The notes under the pieces were generated by a model. The model ran no database searches. It saw only the letters and a list, made by a program, of their open reading frames with translations, and had not been told where the DNA came from. From Metallyticus violacea (taxonomy: Eukaryota; Arthropoda; Insecta; Mantodea; Metallyticidae): DNA of 64,000 bases. Position numbers and translations under genes: made by a program. The DNA lies in assembly GCA_030762175.1 (NCBI GenBank), contig CM060833.1, positions 169,584,501 through 169,648,500 of the forward strand. Direction: 5' to 3'. Positions 26,501 to 39,372 of the stretch are shown here, piece by piece. Position 1 is the first letter of the stretch, and each line of letters opens with the position of its first letter.

Positions 26501-29500
26501 ATATTACAACAGTATAGGCTCAATTAAGAAATTAAACATATACATTTTTACAGCAGAATAAGCTGTACTTAGTACATCTTTTAGAAATCAGATTATAAGA
26601 AAAATGATTTTTGCCCTTAACTTATGAATAAAATATATGGTAATTCCCGTTTCTTATCAGAGCTTTTGTTCTCTGGGGTAGCAAGATTTCATAGCCATGG
26701 AAAAGTGCATAACCATAATGCACACTGCTGGGCTGTGAGAAACTTATCAATCAATATAGGGTATTTATGCTTGACTTTGCATGTTAGATGACCACTTGTT
26801 AGATGTCAATATCTGTGAACTTTAACAGTTACCATGTATGTACAGTATCTTCAAAATTCTCTGGTTGAAGTACTTTCAGAATTATGCATGTCTTCAAGAT
26901 AGACTGCAAAGGTTCTTTCAGCAGGATGGTGCTTCAGCACACAAAGTAACAATTGTTTAGAAAAAATTTGCATATGCAATTCCCTCATATGTGGATTGGA
27001 ACCAATGAATAAATATGATGGCAGCTATGTCTGCTAAAAATTAATACTTCATAGTCATAATATTTAAACTCTCTTAAGACAGAATGTAGGAAGCAAATAT
27101 TCTTACTCATTTCTTTGCAATATCATGGGAATGAATATAAAAATTCATTTTGAAATGTGTGTTGAATAAAGAGGAAAAAAATTGAGCATTTATATTGCAG
27201 TTGCCTTTGTAAACATATACACTGAAATAGCAAATCTAATATTTCAGTTGGTTTTGACTAGCTAAATGTAAACAATTCCTAAGTATGAAACTTCATATTT
27301 ACATCATTTATCAGATTATTGAGTGCAACATATTCTGTTTACATTTACAAAACAAAATATATGAAGTTTCATTTAAAAAAATGGTAAGTGTTCCAAATGG
27401 TAGACCTTGATCAGCTTTGTAACTTGAATACAAAATAATTTAAACATTCACTCGAGAGGTTATGGAACACATGTATACTACCCGTCTGTAAATATGTGGT
27501 TCTTATAAAATAACAGTAATGACTTCCATTTAACAGCATTTTTAATTTTGGGGCCACTTATATAGATCTGCACCAAAAAAAAAAAAGGTGTGTCACAATA
27601 TAAGCATTGTTGGTTATAGAGTTAGTACCTATGAATTCCAGAATGAATCATTCAATTTTAAAGAGTTTTGAAAACATAGAGGGAAAATGACTGAAACCTT
27701 TATTATTTCTTCTTTCCTTTTGTCTTCAGATAAAGCCACTGCTGTTTAGTCTTCTCTGTGCTGCATTTTAAACCCTTCTTGCAAGGAATCTTTCATTTGA
27801 CAGAATCTCAAGCTTCATGTCTCACCCTCCTAAACCCAAGATCGCGGGTTCGAACCCGGCCAGGACCGATGGATTTTTTCGGGGCGTAAAAATCCTAAGT
27901 ATGGCTTCCTTCGGAAGGGAAGTAAAGCCGTGGGTCCTGTGTCGTACATTTACGGCACGAAAAAGAACCTCAAGCCTGAAAGAGAGGCCTCTGAGCAAAA
28001 TTTGTCGGCCGTTTCACGCCCTGAGTTGAATGGGACGCTGATGACCTGAGCTGTTAAAGAGCGTCCATAAATAAATCATTCAAAAAAAAAAAAAAAATCA
28101 TGTATCACCACCACCATCATAGTGGTATTTTTTGTGTGAGATCTGGCATTGTCTTGCTGAAGACAGACACCTTTGGACAGACCCCATTATCTCGCTTCAG
28201 ATAATTTTGCAATGAGTTAAAGAAGCTAATTAGATAATGGTCAAAATTAGTCCCTTCTTGTCAAAATATATTGTCAGCACCACTTTTCCTGAATATGTGT
28301 TTTCTTCTACCTTAGAGAACTGTATGGTACCATTTCATGGAGTTTCATTTGTTTATGGTGCAAAATGGCACATTCACTTTTCATTGGTAATGACTATTTG
28401 GTCAAGAAGTGCTTCTCTTTCATGTTTATATTGATTCAGAAGTATTTGGCAAGTAAATGTAAGATTTATTTTTATTTCTTGTGTGAGAAACAGGCAAATG
28501 GCAAACAAACAATTTTCAGTAGCTTCATTATGACCTTTATGCTGATCTGTGATTCATGTTCATTACTGCAGCCATGTTGTTCTAATATGTCAGATCAGCT
28601 TCTCATTGGCTCGAACCATCTCAGGATTTATGAATTAAACTATTACATTTTAATTTTTATGCCCTTGTACATACGACTTTGTGACGTGCAGTTCTTTTCA
28701 TGAGCTTCTCTTACTAATATCTATTAATGAGTCATAACAGGTTTTATATCTTCTGTACATAAAAATTTACAATTCCATTCAATTCAATGTGATGCAACAA
28801 CTAACTTCATCCTGGCATATTTGATGTTCAACACACAGTGACCCTCTCAGCAGAAGATACTAAACTACTCACAGGATGCCAGTGCACACTTTCCCTAAGA
28901 ACTATGCGCCCCAGTTGTGTTGCAGAAAACTTAAATTTATAACACTTTTTTGTTATTTTCTTGCTGTAACCTGTGAAAATTGGTCTAGTGGTTATGTTGC
29001 TGACTGCTGGCCGGGTGGCCCAGGTTTAATTTCCGGTACCAGCATAGGAATTTTTCTATGTTAGGCAGGTATGGAACAGGGTCCACCCAGCCTGATGAGG
29101 ACAATTAGGAAGCTCTGATAGAGATCTAGTAAGTTGCGATATAGCGACTGGCAGGATGCGGTGTGCTGATCACATACCCCCTGCAATGCTGCACTCTACC
29201 AATGATATCATATGATGTAAGTAGAAGACACAGCGGTCATTATGGTTAGCTGAAGGCCCACATGGGACTATGGAAAACCAGGCTTAGAAGAACCTGTAAA
29301 AACCCTATGCTAACAATTATTCATATGGGCTATAATGTGATATGTCTGATTTAAGGCATTCTAATCAGTAGATGTAAATATATTTTATCTATGCACAAGG
29401 GGAGCTGCTGCGTTGCGCTATAATGTAAAAATGTTTTAGTTCCAGAAGATGGCTGTTTCTGTGAAGGTGTAGAGCCATGGAGTGGCTGTACAAATATGGA

Positions 29501-32500
29501 GGCAGGATTATATCAAGATTTGCATTCCAGATGTCATCAGTACCATTATTGTGATGGTTTAGGCAATAGAACGCTTTTCTCTTGTCCCAATGGACAGCTG
29601 TTTAATGGCACTTTATGTGTGCCAGAAAATAAATATATTTGTCCAGAGAGCTGTGATGTAGGATATCATCATCATGCAGGATCTGGGTGCCATTCCTATT
29701 TCTATTGCACAGCAGGTATGCTCATTAATTGAACAATATGTACCTTTTGTGTTTAAGTTGTAGTTTTTATGATTTTGTTACTGTGATGTTCTTATTTATG
29801 GGCAAAGGATTAAGAAATGAAATGTAAATAAATAAGTTATAAGAGGAATAAATGAAATTATAAATTTTGGTAATGTAATAGCAAACACGTTCATGCAACA
29901 AGAATTATAGGTTAGCATGATTCAGTTACGTTAACTCTTATATGGCATTAATTGAAGCTAGTGTATAAAACAAAGTTACAGTATACTAATTATATTGTAG
30001 GAACACCTTCAGTAAACTATTAAAGATTTCCTCATTGCATTTTTTATTTCATTTAGTTAACTAGAAGGGACACTCAAAAAGTTTTGTAATCAACCTATGC
30101 GTTATTAGTAAATTTATGAATACCTATAAAAAGATAGCTAAAAAAGCTGAAAACAAAAATATAGCTTACAACAAAGAGCTTTAAGGTATTAAAAGTATGC
30201 ATCAATGCAAATTTAAATTTTTATGGTCTTAATAGAATATCCTTTTTTTTTTTTTTTTTTATAGTGTTTAACACCAGTTTTTATTGCTTAGGTGCCACAG
30301 GCAGTGGACACTGATGATACATGAGATGAAATGATCAATTGAGAGAGGATATTTTTATTTTAGGAAGGAAACGTTCCAGGTCTAAGTAATAGTAGTAGAA
30401 TATTCTGTTAAGTTGTTTATCACATTGAAAAGCTTGAGAAAGCACTAGATTGACATTTTCACAAGCTATAAGCTAAGTGAGTCATCCCTCTGGTCTAATG
30501 GTCAGCAATGTTGGCTGTGACTTGAGTGGTTCTGGGTTTAATTCCTGGTACCCACTCAAGAATTTTCATAAGCTAGGAAGGTTCTGGTACAATGTCTACC
30601 CAACCTTATAAATAATAATTGGGGATTTGATTCAATTTATTATACTATCCATGGAGGTTATAGCCATCTGTTGAATATTGTCAATTTCTATAGTTGGTAT
30701 CTGTACATAGTTACATATTTACAATTTCATCTTACAGGGCTTTAACTATTAATCATTAAAACAATAAATAATTTTTTTTGTATCAGATAACATTTCAATA
30801 TATATTTTAGTTTTTATCTCTTTGCAATTATGTAATGTGATTGGATGTGTTGTATAGAAGAAGTCCTTGTATACTTGGATCTTTTTTAGTCATTTTTGCA
30901 TTTATTCTTGGCCTATAATAAGAATTATTTTTTCTGGTGTTATGTTCATGAATATTGTTTTCTAAAAGATGTTCATAAACAGCAAATAATATTGCTTTAT
31001 ATACATATAATGAATAAAGAATAAATAGGTTGTTATTTTCAATAAATCTATCTACATTCAACTCTGTAGACATTATGTTCTGGATTATCCTAATACATTT
31101 TTTTTTAGTATAAATACTGTTTCAAAGTACATCTTTGAACAACTAGGTACATCAAAGTTCAATACCATAAAGCATATGTAATTGAATAATTCCATTATAA
31201 ATTATTTTCAGTAACTGCTTATTGCTTATCACCTATGCATTTGAAATATCTTAGTATATAAATTGTTTTACTAATTTTGTTAGGTACACATTATATTCAA
31301 TGTGATCTGACCAAGACAATTTGTTATTTAGATATATTCCTAAGAACTTAGTCTGTTTTAATTTGAAATGTGAGACTTTATGGATAACTTAATATTTACA
31401 TGAGTTTTGTTTGATGAGTATATATGAGGGTAGGTCCATAAGTTTCCAGCCTTCACAAAAGCCTTATCTGCTGTTATCTCTTATCTGTTAAGTAAATAAT
31501 TGAGCTGTAACTTTTGCTCCACTGTGTTAAATTGTTCAGATATAGTTGCATAAAGAAGGCTATTTGTAGAAGATTGTGACCTGTTCAAAATGGAGTATCA
31601 AGCTGTTATTTTAAGTTCTTCACAAAAGAAGGACTTATTCCAAATGAAATTAAACAGTGATTGAACGGTGTTTATCTTCAAAAGTTATGTTGTTTTTGTT
31701 AATAATGTTCTTGTTTAGTCTGAAGAAATTTATGAGTCTAGCTGATATTAATTTTTTCAAAATTTTTTTGCTATACCTATTAATTTAGTTCATTTAGGTA
31801 TTTTGCTTTATATATTGGTCAACTTTGACTTTGTTTTAGTGAAGTAAGGAATTCACCTCTTTCAATGGATTGATTGAATAAATAAGGTAATAGTTTATCA
31901 ATTATATTTTTGTTATATTTTAATATTATAGGGCTTATACAGTAAATTATCATCATCTCATTCCACCCATTAGTAAGTGAATTTGGTAATTCAATGATTG
32001 TTTAGTCATTTCTATTTCCGATTATATTTTTATCATCATCCCACATTAGTAAGTGCATTTAGTAATTCAGTTATTGTTTTAGTCGCTCCCTCCCCCCTCT
32101 CTCTCTCTGGTAGTCCTACAAATTTTTCACCATTTACTTTCAATTCTACGTTAGTGTGTGTGTGTGTGTGTGTGTGGTGTTTTCACTCTGATTTCATTTA
32201 TACATTTCTACAGAGTTTTATGAACTTTCATTATAATAGGTACAAGGATTGAACCAGACCACTGTAATACTTGTGAACTTGGTGCTATTTAAATAAATAC
32301 TAAATACATTATAATATGTTCATTTTTTCTTTATAATTGCTGGTCTTTATATCAATTAAAGATTTTATGTAATATTGTCTCAAAGTTTTAAATTTTTCTT
32401 TATAATATCTACTTCTGTGAATTTTTGGATTTTATAAAAAATCCTTAATTTTTTTGCCTCAGTTTAATAATTTCAGAAATAAGTTTTACTGTTGATTTCC

Positions 32501-35500
32501 TAGTGGGATTTAGGCTTATCTCTCTTGTTTTTATTGCACGGCACTTATCAAAGTGGCTATTAAATATTTTATAGAATTCTCCACATTTTCCATTTATACC
32601 CTTCCAATTAAAAATATTATCCAATGTTTCTGTTAACAATTTTGTTTTAAGGAATTTAGAGTAATTTCATTTATTTGCCTATACTTTTTCTTTGTTTTAT
32701 AAATTAATATTAGCAAAATCAACATATTGTGCAAAGTGATCTGATAATAATGAATTTTACCTGGATATTCTTTTCTTTCATGCTTACGTTTATAATAATG
32801 TGATCTATAATTGATTTAGATTTCTCAGTAATGCTTATTGGAACATTGATTAGCTCAACAAGATTAAAAGTAGAAAGCAGCTCATAGCATTTGTACATGT
32901 ATATGATTTAACAGAATGAATAAAACGTACATTTTTTATAATTACTGTCAGAGTGATTGAGATTTATATTTAAATTACCTAATGATGTTACAGTATCTAA
33001 TAGTAAATTTTGTAAGCAATTTTTCAATTTGAGCAATAAACATATCCAGCTGTAAATACCAAATACCAGCATCAAATCATTATTTGTTAGTATTAATGCC
33101 AGTAATTTCAATTGTTTTTGCAAGCAATATAATTGGAATGTAAATTGGAACTTGCACAGTGAAGCCAATCATATTAATTGATATTATTGTATGATTCAGT
33201 TGAACTACACACTCTTAAAGCTTCACTTACTTTTCATAAATGTATGGAACCGGTTTCGAGAACATTTAGTTCCCATCTTCGGTCAGGCTAAAGTTCAAAC
33301 CTTATATTATAAAGTTTGAACTTTAGCCTGGCTGAAGATGGGAACTAAATGTTCTCGAAACCAGTTCCATACATTTATGAAAAGTAAGTGAAGCTTTAAG
33401 AGTGTGTAGTTCAACTGAATCATACAATGATATCAATTAATATTTATCTACTTTAATTGCGATCATTTCCAAGTTATTTTGTGCTAAAAGACTACCTCTA
33501 CCCCTTTAAAGGATATTCTACAATAGTTAGTGAAGTGCACTGTAAGATTCTGCATTTTAGTCGGCATTTTTTTTAATTTATATAAATTTAGTCTTATATA
33601 TTAGATAAAAATGGGAAAACTGCGTTATTTACAGATTCACTAGTGTGTTTATTACGAAACAGGATATGTTCTTAATTAGCTGGTGAGTCAATTTAATATT
33701 CTTATGCTCCACTTACCATTAAATTATTCAGAACAGGTTTCACAGGCCCTTGCATGCATCATCATCTGTGAGTTGACTGTCTAGTTTGTTGATGGTTGGA
33801 TAGACATGGTATAGTTCTTGTGAACAATTATGAAATTTGGATTAATTTGTCTTCTGTTGGTATTTTAGAAGTTCATAACCCTATCCTCATATTATTTTAT
33901 AAAAATTGTTTCCCATATTCCCAGTTCCAAAGGTATCTACATATTTCATCAATTTGATTTCTATTTCTATATCATGTTTATCTCTTAAAATGGTGTAACT
34001 GCTGATTTCTCTAACTGATGTATTTGATGTTTCTTTGAATCTAATCCAATGTTTCTTTTTGTTTTGCCAATATACACTTTGCTGCTTCTGAGCAGTTGAT
34101 TCTATAGATTCCTGGTTTCTTCTCTTAGGGATTCATTCATTATCACTGAAATTGAGCAGATTATTTAGGCTGAATTTGTTCCCAGTATTTGTACTTGTCC
34201 CCTGTGCTATTTATTATCTCTTAGTAAAATGCCATTAGATAGGGAGTATGAAAAAATATGTAATAAGCTACTATAATTTGCTTTTCACTAACAGGTCTTT
34301 TAGGTTTTTATAAAGCTAAAAATTATTCTGGATAATTTTTTGCAGAGATTCTCAGTTTCAAAAAGCAGATAGGTTGCCTGAAAAAATGACTTCATTACTA
34401 AACAATTAAAGAGTATTGAAAATTTGTTAATGCAATAAATTTTAAAAACTCGTAAAAAGTAATGCAGTGTATATGGTTAAAACATGTTGTAAATAAAAGT
34501 AGATATTGTTACAGGAGAGAGATAAATATTTCTCGCTAAGTATCAATTTTCTAGGTTAAATACAAATTCATACAATGTACATATCTATTCTATAATATAA
34601 ATGTAGAATTTTAGATGTTAGGATTAAATAAATAACACCTATCTTTTGTTTGTGATTATAAAATATTGATATTTGGTTTTTGAAAGGTGGCCACCAGATC
34701 ACATATTTATGTCCTCGTGATACTGTATTTAATGGAGTGTCCTGTGTGGATTCATCTACATTCAACTGTCCAGAGAAAACCTTTGACTGCAATGGGAAAC
34801 AGGATGGGTACCATAGTGATGAAACTTCTGGATGTACAAGGTTAGAATCTATTATCTGCTGTTATTTGTCACATTTTCTTAAAACAGTAAACTCATTTTT
34901 CTGCAAGTGCTTCCAGATATCACTGTTCATCTATTAAATTGTGTGTGTGATTTCTATTGCCATCTCACTTGCCACTTAAGGCATTGAACTTCTTCACATG
35001 GGCAGTAGAGGACAGTAGTGTAGTCCATTGGAAAAGTGCACACTAATAATCGACTGATTGCATTATACTCAATGATGATGAAGATGGAGTGAGATGATGT
35101 TGTTACAATGACGAAATGAGTGGGAGAGAAAACTGGAGTATCCAGAAAAAACCTGCACAAGTGCCTCTTTATTTGCCATAAATCCCTTGTATAGCTGCTG
35201 GGACTAAAGCTGAGTTGGCTTAGTGGGAGGCAAGCAGTTAAACACTTGACCACAGCGCTGCTTCTCAATACAATAATACTACCTGCAAAAGTTTCTTGTA
35301 AAGTCTCCACGAGCTGTAATTAGAGATGCTGTACATCATGGCAAACAAACAAAAGCCTTTGAATTGCCTGCCACACTACTTGTATAGCTGTCGCCGTAGC
35401 TTCGTGAAATATTTTACCGGTGTTCACAGAAGGCGCATGCCTAGCAGGAAGGAGGTGTGTCTAGTGCATTCTGCTTTCCTTACGTGTTGTGCCAGTTGTT

Positions 35501-38500
35501 ACTTTTTATACAAAACTCATGCAATGCACGTAAATATTTCAAAAGTGGAATGGGAAAGAATTATGGACATATGGGAGGCCAATATGCCTCTTGAAGACAT
35601 TACTAGGCAATATCGTGCAGTATTTGCCCAGTTCAAAGGTTAATTAGTACATGGCAAAAAGGAGCCGAATATCTTCTATATCATATCATATACTTTATTC
35701 ATCTTTGGAAAATTTGTCACAATTTCATGGCTTCGTCAGTACAAAACTAACAATTTCAAGCTATTAATACTTGCATAGGTAATATTATTTACATTTTTTA
35801 AAGTATTTATTAAATTCCTGTATACTATAAAAACACTTTTTATTTAAAAACCTCTTAACCATTCTCCTAAATCTAATCTGGTGTGTATCTAATTTCATAG
35901 TTATTAAGTTATGAGTTTAGATGCCACTAAGCAAAATTGAATTTATCTTCTTAGTTGTTCTGGTAGTTTGTAGGTGTATTTTGTTACTTGTTCTAGTACT
36001 GTGATTATGAATTGATTTATTGGAGTAAAATTTTTGCATATTACTGTTTATGAAACATAAACTTTCTGATATATATAAGCATGGCAAGGTGAATATATTG
36101 TTCTGTATAAAGTACATTTAACAGTGGGTGGTTTTGTTTAAATTAAACATTTTACGTATAATTTTCTTTTGTGCTAAGAAAAGTGTATTTGTATCTATTG
36201 AATTACCCCACAATATAATACCAAAAATAAGAGCTGATTGTACATATGCAAAATAGATCATTTTTAAAGAGCTAAGGTTGCATACATTTTTTAGTACAGA
36301 GCTTATATAATGAGTTCTGTTAATCTTTGTTATGATATTGTAAATGTGATACTTCCAGTTTCAAAATTTGTTTATAGTTATTCCTAAAAAAATTTACTTC
36401 AATAGCCGACTGGACTAGTTTATCATTGTAGGTGATCATTGGATCAATGTTTTGGCTTTCCTTCTACGTAAATTAGGAACAAAAGAGGCCCAAGGTTTGA
36501 GTCCTGTGGAACCCCACTTTTTACTGCTTTTAAATGTGAGTTAACATTTCAACCATTTGTTACGTCTCTTATGGATGTTACCTGTGTCCTGTTGTTTAGG
36601 TAAGATTTGAACCACATATATGCTATACCACGAATATCATATGAATCCAATTTAGATAATAAGATATTATGATCAACCAAATCAAATACTCAGACCCATT
36701 AACACACCAAGTATAGAAGATTTGTTGTCATCAATTCCCTCAAATGTTTGCTTTATAAAAGAATATAGGGCATTATTTATTTATTTTTTCAAACTGACGA
36801 TCAAATAAAACCACGCCAGAGGAAGATGCCATAATTGTAACACCAGTAAGAGTCCAGCCCATTCAATTCCTGAAAGATACCGTGACGCAATTAGAACTAG
36901 AAATTAATACAAACTGCATCCCGGAGGCTTCACAATGCGCGTATTCTTTCCCGTATTGCTTCAAAGAAAGAATTCCTCAATGCCCGTCATCAAGAGTAGG
37001 ATTAGCCCTTCAGGAAGAACACTTCGATAAGCATTGGAAACCACTATGTGACCGAATAAAAACGTTTTTAGTTTTATATCGAATCACCAAATGAGATGCT
37101 GGAGGCGGGATCTCGCTAAAATGACTCCAGAATTTCGACAGGTGACTAGGAAATCCGGGGGCATTAGCGCAGCTAGTCTGTGTTTGGGGAGACGACTGCC
37201 AATGTGAACCCCAAGGAATATATTGCCAACATTATGAAGGTTGTTATCCCTAATGTGAGAACAGTCTATCCTCCAGATGAAACTATTAATATGGCACGGG
37301 CTAACATTTCACTACACAATTCCTACGTGACACGAAACTTGATTGCCGAGCACTCTGATACTCCCTCCTTCTCCTCGAGTGGCCTTCTGCATCACCCATG
37401 CCAGTCGTATCCAGAATGTAATTTGCTACGATGGTTCAGATGAAACTTTTACAAGAAGAACCAGAGTTGCCTTCTGGGAACACTGCTAAGAAATGTGGAA
37501 ACATATGTTCCGCTTTTGAGACTGAAAAATTATTTTTATTCCATTTATATATTATATTATTGTTTTATAAAAATGTTTTATACTATTTCGTTAACAAGTT
37601 GTTCTAAAGAGTATTTGTTTTATTTAATTTCGTGAAGAACAATATAATTTTTAAACAGTGTATTATGACCGATGATTGATACACTCCAAAATGCTATGTT
37701 TCAAATTATGTATTCATATATGAATACCTTCAAATAAATACAATCATGAACGTAAAACAGAGCACCACTGGAATAGATTAAAAACATTGTAACGTATGAA
37801 TCAAAATTCTAGATTCAATATTACACATTTTCACAAGTTGTTAGGAAGATGGCCTAACATTGTGCAATACGATATGTCATAACGACTGCTTAAGCATTCC
37901 CTGTTAATCATGCAATGTGTGGGTTGAATTATGTACTCTGAAGATTAATATAGCTTATTAGGGCAAACAGAGTTGTTTCCTGAAAGGAAATTTTTCTATT
38001 TTAAGAACTTTAAGAATAACAGTTTGGGTTTGTACGTTGTTGGGGGCCATGCTGGAGGCTTTGTCAATCCGCAAGACTAGCGTCGGACATGTGTCGATCC
38101 CAGGGACTATGGCTGCACAACGGTGTCGTGTATTATGTTTAACCCAGGTACGTATAGTTAACACCTCTATAATTAATCAATGATTGATTGTAATTGTATG
38201 CTTTATGTATATCATTATCTAATAGACTGTATTAAATGTCTGAACATTCGAGTAACTCTATCTCTAGCTATCCTCCCCGTTCATGTAATAGTCTAGAAAG
38301 CCCAGGTCGTTACACAGTGATGGAGGCGCTGGGTATGCGTTTTTAATTTGGTGCGCAGTTCCTGTTCATGTGGGGTTTACGGCCGTTAAATTTGGTATAA
38401 CGATAGAAGTACTTGGGTTAAGCATAATACAAGAAGCCACCGTTGTGCAATCAAAGTTCCTGGGATCGACACATGTCCGACACTAGCCCTCCGGACAGGC

Positions 38501-39317
38501 AAAGCCTCCAGTATGGTCCCCAACAAGTACACACCGAACTTCTACTATTATTCTAGAGTTCTTATATATGAAATAACAAAGGTTCCTCTCACGAAATGAC
38601 TAATTGCCTTAATAAGGCATCTTCTATATTAATCTTCAGAAATGCATCAGTCAACCCACATATTACATGACTAACAAGAAATGATTAAGCTGGTGTATGA
38701 CAAACCAGCTTGCCATCGTATTGCACCATGTGAAAATGTTTAATATTGAATGTAGATTTTTGATTAAGTTGGCTTTATAGTTACAGCAGAACGCACAAGA
38801 GGCCCAACCATCCTAGTGGCCGTGCTCCAAAAGCTTGTCATGTGAAGGTAAGTACAATGGCTCAAAATTGACGCCATTTATGGAACCCAGTGTACAGTTT
38901 ATTGGTAATAGTCGCTAGTTGCCGAGCGACCATATCCCTAGCATATTCAGTAGGTGATTTGTAAGGCAAAGGTGCAGGCCAAATAAGAAGTGGTAACACT
39001 GAATGTCGACTCACAGACAGCCCAAAACTATCTCACCCAATTAGTCGAACAACTCTGCGGCCACAAAACAGTGGGCACTGTGGAAATGAAGGCCGATTTC
39101 TAGCAAAAGTAGACTCCTCAAAACAGACCAGTGTGATAATTTTCCAGTTCCTCTGTGTAAGCAAAGTTCGGAGACTTATACATTCACCTGTAGAACAGAT
39201 TGCACTTGCTATCCAAAAATATTTCCCTCAAATGTCCAATGCTGACAACATACCAACATCCTTCAAACATTCATTCTACTACAATTCCTAATTAGCCATG
39301 GCAATTTCCTTTAATGC

Positions 39318-39372
<55 letters not shown>

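Larger units (their letters stand above)
30780..33560 (-). pseudogene. Jockey-like non-LTR retrotransposon remnant with nested insertions
   Basis: Reading the - strand from 33,560: an endonuclease with a KGVEVVF block, a GIYSW block, LGNLNINL (GDFNIN) and [19 protein letters not shown]; a linker; an RT start with [19 protein letters not shown] and PIYK, FEKI; then, past a mariner fragment, [20 protein letters not shown] and [10 protein letters not shown] with LLLYN. The RT catalytic core is deleted. A palindromic element (33,172-33,442) splits the endonuclease and a mariner fragment (31,435-31,690) splits the RT. All of it is inside one intron of the CBM14 gene, antisense to it. Confidence 0.82.

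Noticed and set aside
38319..38342. TGGAGGCGCTGGGTATGC as an LTR primer-binding site
   Set aside because: No direct long terminal repeats, polypurine tract or gag-pol frame flank it; the neighbouring arms are inverted, not direct.
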